This document shows, piece after piece, positions 1-12,132 of a stretch of 64,000 nt of DNA. The DNA is taken from assembly GCA_037367355.1 (NCBI GenBank), contig CM074701.1, forward strand, positions 1,302,001 to 1,366,000. Reading direction: 5' to 3'. The translations under genes were made by a program, and so were the position numbers. Under the pieces are notes generated by a model. The model saw nothing but the letters and a program-made list of their open reading frames with translations. It searched no databases and was not told where the DNA came from. This stretch comes from Neoscytalidium dimidiatum (lineage: Eukaryota; Ascomycota; Dothideomycetes; Botryosphaeriales; Botryosphaeriaceae). Numbering within the stretch: position 1 is the first letter of the stretch; every line of letters starts with the position of its first letter.

Positions 1-1264
1 ATTAGTCAAGTAACTTGCGAGCTGGTGAACCTTGCGTCCGGACACAAAATGTGTTATTGCAAGATTTCAGTGACATCTTTTCGAACTTCACTCGCTGCTA
101 TTAATCCATTGTCGTTTTGAAAAGCTGGCCTAAAGCGCCCATCGAGTTCTGCGCATGTGCTTTTACTTACTCGCCACGCGGCTCTCGCAGCCACGCAAAA
201 GTGGATATGTTCACTTGATTCTGAAACAAATTTCGCGATAGATGAGCTGTCTTCATTAGCTTTCGAGTCTGTTCTCGGCGGTAAGACGCATCTTCACTAT
301 CAGAACGGAAAGAGAATAGTAAGCCTTCACATAGTGCAGACACCACGACAATTCCTTGAAGCGTTGACCCCGTACATAATTCCTGTTCTTTGATACTAGC
401 CTATTCAATGAACTGGCGAAGCTAGACTTGCTGTTATTGAACTGTTTTGTGCTAATTCATCCTTCCCTTGGCTGACGCGCTCTGACTCATACACTGCAAA
501 AGACCCAGTATTGAGCTTTTCTTGACGATACTCGCATACGTGCTCAGTGGCATGCTGTGCACTGATGCAGCTTGCATTTACCTGGGGCTGTCATCTGACT
601 CTAAGCTCTCTGTGTGCGTGGCCATTCCAGACGAGGGCCCGTCTCTGCTGGAGACGAATTCTCGGACTGAAAAAGTACGACGCCGCGCTGTTTTTCAGTG
701 CTGGCTAGTGGCCTTAACATAGTCCTACACGAATTCACAAGTATCTCGTCCAGTTATCCGAAAGATGGCCTGGATATATCTTGAGAGCTTCGAGCGATGA
801 CATGTCGAGAGACTGATGAATGAGTCGCTTCGTAATAACGGACAGAGCCTCGTGTGATCGGTCTTGATCTTGATTGCATACAGTCTGTTCAATTCTCACC
901 CATCTTTCGGCCTCCTGAGCGCTTCATGAAGCTCGTGACTTACTGCGGTCCTGACGTTGAACTCTGCAAAGTTAGCCTGGGTTGAATAATTTCAGCCCAT
1001 TCGCCACGGCATATCCATTCCTCCACTAAAGCTACGTAGGGAAGAGGTGTCATGTGTGCTGTCAGTACGGGCCGGATCAGCTTAGGCCCGAACGCTCCTT
1101 CCTTCCTGCGCTGGGCACTGGTAATTTGTGGCGCCATAATACTCAGGGTCCGGGGGGAATAAAAAGCGCTCTGCTGCCTACAACTTTTTTGACGCGCACC
1201 TTCGTCTTACCTTCTCCCCCACAACACCACCGCCAGCCCTTCCTTATCCAATCTCTCCCTCAGA
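1..1264. other. gene-free left edge
   Basis: No reading frame here has coding character. The only recognisable item is one copy of a short dispersed repeat at 662-728. The last ~60 bases before the gene at 1265 are C/T-rich and look like its promoter and 5' leader. Confidence 0.5.
662..728 (+). repeat. dispersed repeat, copy 1 (pairs with 12069-12132)
   Basis: About 65 bases beginning TCGGACTGAAAAA, containing CAGTGCTGGCTAGTGGCC and ending GTCCTAC recur at 12069-12132 with scattered substitutions and small indels. Neither copy is in a credible gene. The element type is unknown. Confidence 0.6.
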
Positions 1265-2984
1265 ATGGCGGCCGCTACAGCCCCTGAATGCCTTCACATG
1301 CAGAACTTCATCGCCCTCGTCAGGCAGATGCCTGTACCTGACAACGGCGCCTCCATCTCCGCGACCTCGGCTGTCTTCACCCGTCTCCACTCCAAGCGCC
1401 ACATGCACGTATACACTATGCGTGTTTCCGTCGGCGAGATGCTGCACATCGGTGCGGTCATCAATTCCTACTACAAATCTAGTTACAGCAACCTTGATCC
1501 TGGCGCCATCATCATCGTTGATGACGTTGACGATGATTTCCACAAAGTCTCGGCTCTCGTAACTCACCTTACAGGTGAGAGCCGCCACAATGACCCACAC
1601 AGCACGCCTTCAACACACTCCTTTTCGCGCATTGTTGTCCTCAGGGGTCCGAAGCCGGCTGCTGACTGCTCTGATTCCGTCACCTTCACTGGCACGCTCA
1701 GTACCGCGAGGGATACAGTCGGCTCCGCTGTGACCCGACTGAGGCAAAAGTTCTGCGGCTCTCGCGTCATCTGGCACTCCCACGCTGACCCGAGCCTTAT
1801 CACATGGGCGCTGGTCAATGACACGACTCTGGGCCTGGATGCAATTACGGTCTTCGATGCCCTAAGGCAGCGAGCCGGATGCATCGTACTTGACAATCCG
1901 AACGGCAACAAGGCTCCGAACCCTTGGCCGCTCCTGATCAATGCGGTCAACAGCATGAATAACGGCAACGGCATTCCGCTGCTTTTCGCGTCTAATAGTG
2001 TTCTGCAGACGGAACTGAACGTTTGGAGCACTGCCCACTTAAGTGGGCTCAAAGACACCTTCCCGGCGATGCTGCCCTTCTCCACGTGGATTACAGCCGT
2101 CGGTCAAGCCATGGATTCGTTGATTGTCGGAGCCTTCAGGCTTTGGGCTGGTGGCGATTGTTCGCCAAGCTCTCCCGTCAGAGTCAGAGATACAGTGGTG
2201 GCCGAGTTGCGGAAGCGGCTGTCCAAGGCACACGCCGGCGGATGGTCGAGCGCATGCTTCAACCCGGAGAGCTATACGATGCAGGCGATCCAAGCCACGG
2301 TTCAAGGCGCGCTGCCCTCGAGGTGTGTTGAAAGTCTGCTAAGCCCATTCCCTAAGGCACACTGACACTGTATGACGCAGGAACCAGCCCAGACACCCGC
2401 TCCCCACGTTCGCTGCCCTCACCAACATGGTCAACAACCCGCTTCCTTCCACTCCCGCGTCTCCTATCTCGCGTCTCGTCCTTGGCCCGCACGCGCCTGG
2501 CATGCTTGGCAACGTCATCCAAACCGGTGATAGCTCGTCCACCCTCTGGGCCATCCGCACGCGAATCAATCCGCGGCAGATGCCCTTACCGCCTAACACT
2601 CCTAATGCGGCAGTCTCCCTCCAGATCGTCCCGCAGAACTCCAACCTGCTTGTGCTCGCTACCCCTCGGCCTGATACGCTGAATCTGGCCCTCTGCAGTC
2701 GCTGGAGCCAGTACTTGCAGGAGTCACAGAGCCACGCGCGTTCCTTCCCCGCGAGCACCGGTGGAGGAACCAATGGTTTCGGGATTCCGAAGTCGGTGGC
2801 AGAGAAATGGTGTGCGATTGTGTCAGGCTTGTTCGTCTCAGTGGTGGAGGAGTGGGCCAGGGCCGTGACCGGAACGATGAGCAATGCGGAAACGCAGAAG
2901 CTGAACGACAGCGTAAGGCAGCTCGTAGAGGAAGCTAGGACGGGAGTTATCACGAGGCTGTGCCAACGGGCCCTCAGGGGTTGA
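1265..2984 (+). CDS. orphan two-exon gene, 553 aa, function unknown
   Basis: Exon 1 is 1265-2322 and exon 2 is 2381-2984. The 58-bp intron starts GTGTGT, has an ACTGAC branch-like site and ends GACGCAG. Splicing restores a frame running into the second open stretch and bypasses a stop at 2363, giving about 553 residues. I do not recognise the family. No signal peptide or membrane segment is evident. The sequence reads as mixed alpha/beta. A strand followed by a helix (VTFTGTLSTARDTVGSAVTR, residues ~140-160) resembles segments in the small orphan proteins at 8.5, 9.9, 22.5 and 23.6 kb. The first ATG of the frame follows a C/T-rich leader and is taken as the start. It is convergent with the DUF2011-like gene 315 bp away. 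The exon-intron structure is well supported; the function is not. Confidence 0.75.
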
Positions 2985-3160
2985 GGAGTATGACGAAGAT
3001 ACATAGGGATCAAAAGGAGCGATGTGGGTGAAAAAGGGTGGATGAAATGGGTGGATGAAGATGCACAGATGAAGATGTCAAAGCACACGAAGTACTTTTG
3101 CATCCGGAAACCTGCTCGGATTTCGGATGGCGGTTACGACTGGAGGGGAAATACGGACGA

Positions 3161-3240
3161 GGCATGGCTAAGGCATAGCTACCGAAATGGCTCAGGCGTA
3201 GTTAAGACGTGGCTAAGGCATAGTTAAGACATGGCTCTAG
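3161..3240 (+). repeat. degenerate tandem repeat, ~20-22 bp unit
   Basis: Three to four imperfect copies of a unit like GTGGCTAAGGCATAGTTAAGAC lie in tandem between two convergent genes. Copies vary at a few positions (GGCTAAGGCATAG, GGCTCAGGCGTAG, GGCTAAGGCATAG). It probably lies in or between the 3' untranslated regions. Confidence 0.7.
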
Positions 3241-3299
3241 CAGTTCAAGCAATGAGAACTCATTCAATTCATCGTCGACATCACGCATGGGTGCCACGC

Positions 3300-4337
3300 T
3301 CAATCCTCCTCCCCCATAACCACATCCTGCTCCTCTCCCCCTCTCACGCCCGCGGCTCCTTCCTCCCCCCTCTCCGCCGCCTTCTTCGCCCTCTCCTTCT
3401 CCCTCCTCTTCAGCTTCTGCTTCCTGTTCTTCTCCGCCCGCTTCGCCCGCTCGTGCTCCTCCTTCTCGGCCTTCTGCCGCTCCGCCGCTTCCCGCCGCTC
3501 CAGCCCCTTCGCCGCCTTCTTCCGCAGCGCCATCCGCGCCTTCTTGCCCTTCCGCCTCTTCCCGCTTTTCGCACCCTCCCCTCCGGCCCCCTCTCCCTCC
3601 TCGTCCACGCGCCCGTGCCCCTCCAGCGCGCACCGCATCCTCCCAGACACCGGATCCACCACCGACACTTTCCACGGTACCGCGCACCCGGGCCACCGCG
3701 TCTCCGCCGCCAGCCGCCGCACGTCGGCGCCGCTGATGGCCGCGGCGGCGTATTCTTCGCTCCGGCGGTCGGAGGGAGACAGCGCGGGCGCGAAGTAGTA
3801 GGAGCGCGGGCGGGAGGGGTTGACGAAGCCGGCGGGGCGGGAGGGGTCGAGCGAGGGGGAGCGGAGGCGGATCTTTTGGACGGGCGCGGGCGTCGCTGCG
3901 CCGGCGGAGGGTTTCGCTGCGGGGCCGGAGAAGAGGCGGAAGGAGAGCTCTTCTTCTTCTGCTTCCCCTTCCTCTTCACCTTCTCGTTGTTGTGGCTTTT
4001 CTGCTGCTGCTGCTGCTGCGGCGGCGGCGGCGGCGGCGGCGGACTGCGTGGCTGTTCGTGCGGCGCTGGCGGGGTCAGGAATGGTGATGCCGAGCTTTTC
4101 GTTCAGGCGATCGCGGAGGATGGCGGTCAGCTCGACGTCGGAGGAGGCGGCGGGGGAGGACTGTCGCGAAGATGCGGAAGAGGCGGAGGCGGAGAAGAAG
4201 AGGTCGGAGCGGCGGACGCTGCGGGCGGGAGCATGATGTTAGAGATGGTCGCAGAGAGTGCTGCGCGGAGCCGATGCGCGGGGCTACGAGCGCTGGAGGT
4301 GGAAAACTTGCCGTTTCGCGTCCGGGAGGTCGAACAT
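3300..4337 (-). CDS. DUF2011-like lysine-rich nuclear protein, 314 aa, GC-AG intron
   Basis: Exon 1 is 4337-4312 and encodes only MFDLPDAKR up to the splice. Exon 2 is 4218-3300. The 93-bp intron begins GCAAGT instead of GT, has a CTAAC branch site and ends CCCGCAG. Only this splice joins MFDLPDAKR to VRRSDLFF in frame. The protein has a Ser-rich N-terminus, a helix near residues 35-60, a run of 13 Ala, an acidic stretch, then a conserved-looking core with FRLFS, IRLRSPS, RSYYFAPAL and WPGCAVPWKV. A Lys/Arg/Glu coiled tail (AKKAAERGEE region) looks like a nucleolar or nuclear signal. This order matches my memory of fungal DUF2011 proteins, whose role is unknown. The frame upstream of 4337 stays open, so a longer N-terminus is possible. 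The start was chosen by family resemblance. Confidence 0.8.
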
Positions 4338-7300
4338 GGCGATTGAGGCGATTGCGCTGTCAATTGTGCAGATATCGTGTTGCGACGCTGTCCGCGGAGG
4401 TGAGGGATGGCCCGGGACTTTTTTTGCGGGCGGGCGAGCGAGCTGAGGTGCGATTAAGATTGCGGGAGACGAGCGACGGGGGCCGACGAGCTCTCTCGTA
4501 GGGCTGAGCAAATCGCTCGCCCCTGCATCGCCGCTCATGAAGGGCCGCAATATCTACGTTGAACTCCGCGTCGATTTTCAGTCCTTCCCACAACACACTT
4601 CCTCCGCAGCATCTCGTTTCTCGCTGCGCTTTACCGTCTCTTGTCCTTCGCCCCCCGTCCGCTCTTATCATTCCATGTTGCCAATGAACAGTCTCTTCGA
4701 CGCGCCCTTGATCGTCTCCTCTGTTTCTTCATCCTGCGACGCGTGCTGCGACCTGTTACCTGCCACCTGTCACCGTCTGCCGCACGCGCCCTGTCCGCTG
4801 ACAAAGGCAGAGAAGTCAGTCTAGGCGTACACACCCGACGTGCCTTTTGATCTCTTTCCGCTGTCTTCAGCAGCATCCTCTGTTCTTCAGGTTTTGTAAG
4901 TGGCCTCCCCAATCAATCTCTAGACTTATTGCTCAAGGCCATCTCTAAAAGCAGCATGTCTCTCGACCGGACTGAATATGATCATCCATTGTGCAACCAT
5001 CAGACTAGAACGGCTCTTCAGGCCTATCTTCTCTGGACATCGGCAATTATGCTGCAAGATCCTTATAGCTTCCTCACTGCAAGGACCTTGTGTGGGCTAT
5101 GCCAAGATCAATATCCACTACTAAACCGACTGGCTGTTTGCCCTGTCAGACAGCAATGTCGAGGGCTATTCCATAGGCTTCCAGTCGTGCCAAACACGGA
5201 TGTCGCTGCGGAGCTCGGTTCTGGCTGGGCTCACTGTTCTGGCCGTACTGAATCAGCCGGCACCGTGGCGATCCGTTGGCGGAGAGTGAGTGGGACATAT
5301 TTTACTTTTCTTTTATGTATATATATCACTTAGAGGATAGAATACCCAATCACTACCGCATTTGTTTAACAATACTCACGGGAATAATGTGAATATCTGT
5401 TTCACATAGCTAGGGCAATTCCGTTCAGCCCGATATCAAACCATGACGTAGCGAATTACCGTGGCGCTCACCATAATCTATCAAAGCGCCGGTCTGGCCA
5501 CTTAAATCGGAGCCTTCCAGCATAGCTCCGTTCAAAGAAAGAAAAAGAAGGACATACAAGTTACTGTGTAGCTTACGGAGCAAATTTCCAATTGGCCATG
5601 TCCAAACGACATCTGGGCCACGTGAGAAGAGAATCCTACCTGGCTGGAGTCTCAGCAAAGCGTTGGACATGCTGGGGTGGCATTGCAGTCCGTGATACCT
5701 TCGGTCACTGGGCCACTGAGAAATGGCGTGAAATGTGTGAACTATCTTGCTGTGACAGGGCATAAGTGCTGCAGCTGTACCCGTGACCGGCTCCATCAAT
5801 GCAGATCGAGTAGCTGCTGTCTTCAGTTGGGCGGCTGCTGATTTCATTCGACGCTATTGAACAGGAAAGGCATATCGGCCCTACCAGTCCAATGCCTTGT
5901 AACGTTCCTGCCTAGCCTCCGCTGCCTTGTTTACGGTGAATGGAAGGCATGCAGCATCTACACCAGATTCGTGGCAGGATCCTTCCCAATCTACTTCTAG
6001 GTGCTTCAAATCAGTCACAGGGCCTTAAGAAATCGACACAGTCCAGGACGAATCAGGCAGTCCAGTCTAAAGACAACGCCCTCGTGCCCGTGTGCGGCAC
6101 GTGCCGCAACCGGAGTCTTCCTCGGTCTCCTATAAAACTCCCCCACCCTCCCTCTACCTTCTCCTCTTTTTTTTTTCTCTTCGTTCGGGTGGCATTTGCT
6201 GCCCGGAACAAGATGCTTCTCTTTCTCCCGCTGGGATTAAGGGGTATCTTTGTTCTTGATCGATTAACAACCGATTGAACCGGCCACGGCCGGGGCCCTG
6301 CACCAGGGATGTGGTTGCACTTGTCTTTGGAATGAGGCTTGGGGCCTCTGAGCATTGCTCAAGCTCCCGGCCACAGTGTCGCTCGTATTGCACTGTCTCG
6401 GGCTGACGCGAGGGCTTATTTTGTTGACCTTTTTCGTTGATCAACTGGCCTAGAGCTGGTTTTTGAGGAAGAAGGGCTTGCGAGGTATCTATCTCATGGT
6501 GTTTTCCTTCATTGGCTTAGTCGCCACAGCTTCGCTGGAGAGCCTCAGCCTTGGGCCTTGGTGTTTTGATGTAGCGCTACCGCGTCATCGCGCTCATCGT
6601 TTGGGCGCGGTGGGTACGTGCTCCCACACTGGCGGCGAGGGCGCAGTTCAGCTGCGCATCAGCCTTTTCCGCTGCGGAGGCTCTGGCATACACACTCTTC
6701 CCTTCTAGAGACGGTTTCAAAGCGGGCATCATCGCCCAACTGGGGCATGACGCTCTACTTCTCATGCCTTACCAGCCTGCTTTGACTTTCAGCCTTCCCC
6801 TCCGACCCGCAAGGTATGTCGAGCATTTACGACGTAACTGACGCTACTGCTGAGAAGGTTCGCTAACTGTCGCAAACTCGTCCTGACGTGCTCTAAGCAA
6901 ATTGACATGCCCACATCTCAATAACCTACTGATTACGTCGTACAGATTCCATTGATGCTGCGGCGTTTCGACACCGGAATTCTGAAAGGACAAGAGCTTC
7001 CGCAAATCGCCAGATCGCATCCGCACAGGCGACCCATCCACACGCCGGGCAGGACCGCACCACAGTTCACTCGATCATGGGCTGGTTGATGACCGGACCG
7101 TCTTCCAGATAGCGCAAGTCATCAGAATATCATACATGGCTAGGTTCCATTCTAGTCTTCGCGCGCCGTAGCGCCTGTTATTAGGTTCGCGTGCGCTTCA
7201 CGATATCTAATCGTTGACTGACATACTCCCTTGCGACCGCAGGCAGAGATATTAGAATGTTGTCATCCCCTTACGCGATCTAGCAGACTTCTACGCTGCG

Positions 7301-8540
7301 CTTAAGCAACAGACCGACACCGCCACCTATGAACCATGACCTTGCCGATACTATCAGAAGAACCACCCCCTTTGTCCGAACGGCCTCCACAAATCCAACA
7401 AAAAGATGAACGTGGTACAAAAATCATCGTGAAAGAAAGAATCAGGGACTGTGCAACACGTCGCCAGTATACTGCTCGTGTGCGACAACACTAACTTGGC
7501 AGCTGCTTACATTCAACACACTGTTTAGATTAGAGATCGCGATTGCCATGATTGACAACTTACAAACAGCCTCTCGAGCCAGCTATGGAGGACATTTGGC
7601 CGATAATTCTTTGTTGGAGAAGTCTCTGATACTGGGCGTTACATTTCGTCATCAAGCCTGGGGCTGAACCGACAATATTTGACCAAACATCTGCATCTCT
7701 GAAGATCAGAAAGAGAACCATAATGATCCCTCTCTTGTAAGTCCCGGCCACTCTTATGAGTGTGGTAAGTCTATTCTCCCTGCTTTGCCACGATGCCCGG
7801 TTGGCAACGCACTCTTGCCCCTAACCTTACGCAAGGACTACAGTTGGTTCTGCTTCTTTACTTCGGACGCATGCCAATATTAGCAAGCTATACCATGTAC
7901 CTTTGCTGCTGCACCAGCGAAACACCCCTTGCATAAGAAAGCCAAGAAGCAAAGAGACAAGACAAAGCGAATGTGTCGCACAACCAAGACTGAATAAAAA
8001 GCTTGTTCGAACATCAATGGATTCAAGATTCAGCTCTCCTACATGATCCCCGTGAGTGTACTTCGAAAGGTTCGCTATGATAGCATTGAGCCTGATGTGG
8101 AGGCATTGCTAAGTCTGTTAATAAAAATCAGCGCCGTATCTCCTATCCCCCGAACTGAGCATCGCATGAAAGTTGACAACATAATTACGCACCTCCCGAT
8201 TTGCGCAACATACTGTATCTTCATTGTACAAGAGGCGCTAGCTCTAATATTGATGGACAAGACATACAAAACGAGATGGGCGTGGTACCTCATCCTTCAC
8301 GCATGATACGGCAATCATCGCTCGTTAGTGTTTGCTTGAACAGGAGCAGGAGACGGCTTTAGAGCTGCTTGCTTTCACTGTTTTTAAGCCATATCTGAAA
8401 TTACGAGATAATTCTTTTGTGCTCTTTGTTTTGTTAGAGCAGGCCGCGGTAGATATTCACGTCTCACATATAATCCATGTCTTGCGCAGCCTGCCTTTCC
8501 GTTAACTCCAAGAATTATTTTCACGATTTATTGAAATCCA
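4338..8540. other. gene-free 4.2 kb with one promoter-like repeat module
   Basis: Open frames here are up to 140 codons but lack codon structure, conserved motifs or matching splice signals. The first ~150 bases hold the promoter of the DUF2011-like gene. A TATA/pyrimidine module and its downstream repeat block lie at 6131-6474. I see no convincing gene in the rest. Confidence 0.55.
6131..6474 (+). repeat. promoter-like repeat module A
   Basis: TATAAAA at 6131 is followed by a long C/T-rich run. About 240 bp downstream is a 41-nt block (6371-6411, CCACAGTGTCGCTCGTATTG onward) that recurs at 55171-55211 with one mismatch. It continues with TTTTTCGTTGA and TTGAGGAAGAAG (6463-6474), also shared with module B. 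No protein-coding frame is shared between copies. It could be a decayed transposable element end or a duplicated non-coding gene. Confidence 0.6.
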
Positions 8541-9119
8541 ATGTCTTCTTCAACACCGACACTGCGCAATGCGGAAGCGCCCACATACCAGCCGCAGCAG
8601 CAGGACCACCACCAGCAGCATTCAACGCCCACGGCTCCGCAGGCTCAGAATGGCCGTAAGAACCAACAGAAGAACAGCCACCAGGGCGGACGCAAGCAGA
8701 AGAAGAGCTCTCGACAGGCCGAAGCTGCGTTCCAGCTTTCCACCACCGACACCTGCATCAACCGCCACCAAATTATCGGTACGCCCCCTCTCGTACGCCT
8801 TTCTCCGTTTCCGCGGTCTACTGACTCTTTCTCCAAAGCAAACGCCCGCATCCTTTTCCCTGGCCGCAACCTCGACCTGATCACAACAGTGCACCCGCGC
8901 ACCGACGAGTGCTTTGCCTTCCTCGTCTCCCCCACGTACTTCAACTCCCAGACCTTCTACCCGCACGTTCAGATACTGCGCGTCGCCAGGGGTGCCAATA
9001 TGGAGATTGCAATGGCTTGGCTTGCCCATATCGTTCAGACTTTGCTGCACAAGGAGTTGAGGAGCATGGTGGATCCGACTGGGGGTATTCCGATGTACGT
9101 ATGGACGGGGCTGGACTGA
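8541..9119 (+). CDS. small orphan gene, 172 aa, Gln/His-rich N-terminus
   Basis: Exon 1 is 8541-8778 and exon 2 is 8839-9119. The 60-bp intron (GTACGC to CCAAAG, branch CTGAC) is a multiple of three and contains no stop, so its retention would insert 20 residues. Residues 1-60 are low-complexity (PQQQDHHQQH, Lys/Gln-rich basic stretch), typical of a disordered nuclear or RNA-binding tail. The C-terminal ~110 residues look folded: strands around FAFLVSP and VQILRVARG, then a helix NMEIAMAWLAHIVQTLL. I do not recognise the family. The strand-helix ending resembles the genes at 9.9, 22.5 and 23.6 kb. No signal peptide is visible. Confidence 0.7.
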   Translation: MSSSTPTLRNAEAPTYQPQQQDHHQQHSTPTAPQAQNGRKNQQKNSHQGGRKQKKSSRQAEAAFQLSTTDTCINRHQIIGTPPLVRLSPFPRSTDSFSKANARILFPGRNLDLITTVHPRTDECFAFLVSPTYFNSQTFYPHVQILRVARGANMEIAMAWLAHIVQTLLHKELRSMVDPTGGIPMYVWTGLD

Positions 9120-9871
9120 ATGTCATGAGAACTCGAAAGAGAGGATGGGTCGAAGAAATGCCTAGGGCAATGGAGAAGATGCCAGGGGGATCTGCCCGTT
9201 CATCTTGTTTCTGGCTGGTTAGCCCAGAAGGTCAGAGGGTCTTTCAGGCTGCACAAGGCATTGGTTCTCAGATAGTTAAAGCCCCAGTAATTGCTGAGCA
9301 AAATAATGAACAGGCCGCACCAGAGGGCTGTGTACTCATTCGTAACATTGGCATCTTGAAAGCACGGCCTTGTACAACACTAATTTGCATCTTGTAAGAA
9401 TGCCATGCAAAGCTCTTGGGATCAAGTTTTCGTAGCTCCTCTTGTCCTTCTTCAACCTAGCTTATTGCAGACTGCCCAATGGTAGGCCGCCAGATTGAGT
9501 GAGCGTTGAACCCGTTCTCATCTTGCTACTGTCCTTTCGGTTGAATGAGACGGAGCCCCAGTGACACCACTATGTGAATGTAATATGGCTGATATTCTTA
9601 GTTCAAGTCAATGTATGGTCTCCTTGCTGCGTGAGACTAGTGATTGGGGCCCTCAGTGAGCGAACCAACTTAACAAGTATGGCGCATGTGAATAGATGGC
9701 TGCGGAAGCGAGCCTACTGCAAAACCGCGGCCCACCCCACGCATTGTAGATATTCTCTCCTTCTTGATGCGAGAGGCAGAAGCTACCAACCATTATTTCG
9801 CTGCCGTGCTTCCATAAATCTTCCATCTCTAGCACCCCACACCGCGTTATTGCAGAACCTCAATTACAACC
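9120..9871. other. intergenic, nothing recognised
   Basis: This is 752 bp between two orphan genes on the same strand. It holds the 3' flank of the first and the presumed promoter of the second, with a C/T-rich leader before 9872. No RNA gene or repeat was seen. Confidence 0.5.
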
Positions 9872-10582
9872 ATGGATAATCCTTCCCTGTACGAACCTGG
9901 CTATCTCGAGCTTGCCGCCCGTGACGATAACCGCCACGAGGCTATAATCGAAATGGGCCGCTTGTTCCCCTCGGCTCCCTGGGCGGACAACACCATCTTC
10001 GACACCCATCCCGATTTCGTGGACCATTCAGAGCTCTGGAAGCACACATTCTGGGTCGTCAGTAAGACTCACCTTCCCACTCGTGCATTATGTTCAAGAA
10101 GCGGGGCTGATTTATGCCTATCTTAGCCTTCTGCGAGTTCCACTTTCTATTTCCCACCGACGACAATCCGAACACGTTCTACGACATCCTATTCCGAAAA
10201 GTCAGATTCGAGGATAGGCTTACATTGGGCTATCGTGCCGAGCTTTATTGGTTCGACGGTATGACTCGGGCTGCAGCATCCAGGATGGTCTTTTGCGGCA
10301 CCGTCTGTACCAGTGAGGAGAAGGCGCTCCAGACTCTTGAGTGGACGGCAATGGAGAGGCTTCTTGGATCTGATTTCATCTATCATTCTGTAGCCCCCTG
10401 GTCGCGTTGGTAAGTGTTTCCCTGTCGGCTTTTTGATGCTTTTTTGACTTGCCCAATTCAGGATGTTCGATGAAAGCGACTTCGAAGACCACGAGAACAA
10501 CAACGGGACGGAGGGTAGGGGCAACGACGGTTACGAACAGGATCACGACCACAGGCATAATGATGATGAGTATGACGAGTAG
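9872..10582 (+). CDS. small orphan gene, 197 aa, acidic Asn/Asp/His tail
   Basis: Three exons: 9872-10061, 10127-10409 and 10462-10582. Intron 1 (65 bp) runs GTAAGA to TCTTAG. Intron 2 (52 bp) runs GTAAGT to TTCAG with TTGAC upstream. Splicing joins WVV to TFCEFHFLF and WSRW to MFDESDFE, and every frame closes. The core has successive strands (FWVVTFCEFHFLF, FYDILFRKVRF, YRAELYWFDG, RMVFCGTV) followed by a helix TSEEKALQTLEWTAMERLL. The last ~35 residues are disordered and acidic with Asn, His and Asp runs. No known family is recognised and no signal peptide is visible. Exon 3 depends on the second splice; without it the protein ends just after WSRW. Confidence 0.75.
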
Positions 10583-12068
10583 GATGAGGATGATAATGAT
10601 GATCATAGTGGCAGTGACGAACTAAAGAATAATAAGATGATGCGGGCGAACGGGGGCTGGAAAGGATAAGTGGAAATTCTACATAATGCCGAGAAAATAC
10701 GAAACAGATTCATGGAGGGAATATCCAGCAAAAGGCCGGGGGTCTTCCTGCTGTCCAAAAAGGACTTAGTTATTCCGGAGAAGCGGTTCAAGAGAGGTTG
10801 CAAGAATGGTCAAGACAGTAAGAGGGCCACGTCGACGGGAAATGGACCATCTATCTCTCACGACGGCAAATCACATATTACTCTCAAGTCAAATTTGAAA
10901 TGATCAGTGCCATACTCAGTCCTTTCGCCGTCAGCGATTCAGCCTGAAACCTTGGATCGTCACTCTTCACTTGATTCCATTACACTGTTTAATCTGCTCG
11001 CGCATATCTTCTTCGAATGGAAAATTACAGAATGACCATCAATATTGTAGCCAGCACGTTGGTCTTGTGAATTTAGATTCTCATTTTCTCATCATGCTGA
11101 AGCAACAGCAACAGCGGCATCAGCGATGAAATTAGTTTCTCATCAACACAGGTCAAGCTCCGTCTGAGCCGCAGCGTCGCACCATCTATCAGCTACAGCT
11201 ACGTGGCGGCGCACAAAGGAAGAAGACTCGCAAAGAAATGAGGCGCTCGAGGAAGTGGCGGAAATTTATCACAGGAGAAATGATTGATGTTGAATAGCAG
11301 AGAAACCGTGGCCGGCACCACGAATCATTTCGATCAACGAGCAGACGTGACCACTATGGGCTTTACGTCAGACAAACGAATATTAAGGGCCTGTCAGAAT
11401 GGAAAAGCGGTCCGATGTAGGCACTAGCATCAGCTTGACTCCTGCTAGTATGGGTTTTGTGTCCTCCGCTATAATAGAAAGAGTCAGACACCCCAGTCCT
11501 TGATCCATTGGCCGTGGCCATCATCCCAAAGCTTACACGCCATTTTTTTAACGCCCTGAAGACAGTTCTTGTGTCACCTGCCTGATGCAGTGTCCACTTC
11601 ATGCAGGATGCAGTGTAGCCCACGATTTGAAGCTCAGAAAAGGTATGACCCGGACATGCCCCTAGTCATTTATTTTTCCACTTATTTAAGCTACCTGCGT
11701 CTACCGAGCTCCTCCTACAGATGGAGGTGTTGAAAATATGTGAGTATGCTGGGATTGTGTGCACCTTTGCTTCAACCAGGCCTTGATGGCTATCGGTCTC
11801 CTCACCATGTCAGAACCGGCGAACCGTGCGAGTTAGGTCGTATTCAAGCCGTACTCACACCATGCGCGCATCGCGACGGCAGCTGCTCGACGATCTACAT
11901 GAATTTTGGTGCACACCTCCCTCTGTTGGAGCGCGGTCCAATTCACACATTCGCAGCCGGGTGCTGATTTCTTTTAAAATTCCCCGATTACCAGCAGAGT
12001 CTGGCAGATTTAAAGTCTAATTAAAGAATAAACCGAGACTCGAATGCCTATGGGGCGAACAGCAGCTG

Positions 12069-12132
12069 TCGGACTGAAAAATGACGACTGCACTATTTCC
12101 AGTGCTGGCTAGTGGCCTAAACATTGTCCTAC
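12069..12132 (+). repeat. dispersed repeat, copy 2 (pairs with 662-728)
   Basis: It begins TCGGACTGAAAAA, contains CAGTGCTGGCTAGTGGCC and ends ATTGTCCTAC. It aligns with 662-728 in the same orientation. The flanks on both sides appear unrelated, so the duplicated unit seems short. Confidence 0.6.

Noticed and set aside
3231..4346. 371-codon plus-strand frame over the DUF2011-like gene
   Set aside because: Low-complexity Leu/Pro then Gly/Cys-rich reading, antisense to the spliced gene with conserved blocks.
5425..5847. 140-codon minus frame
   Set aside because: No conserved motif. It lies between repeats without a promoter-like leader on that strand.
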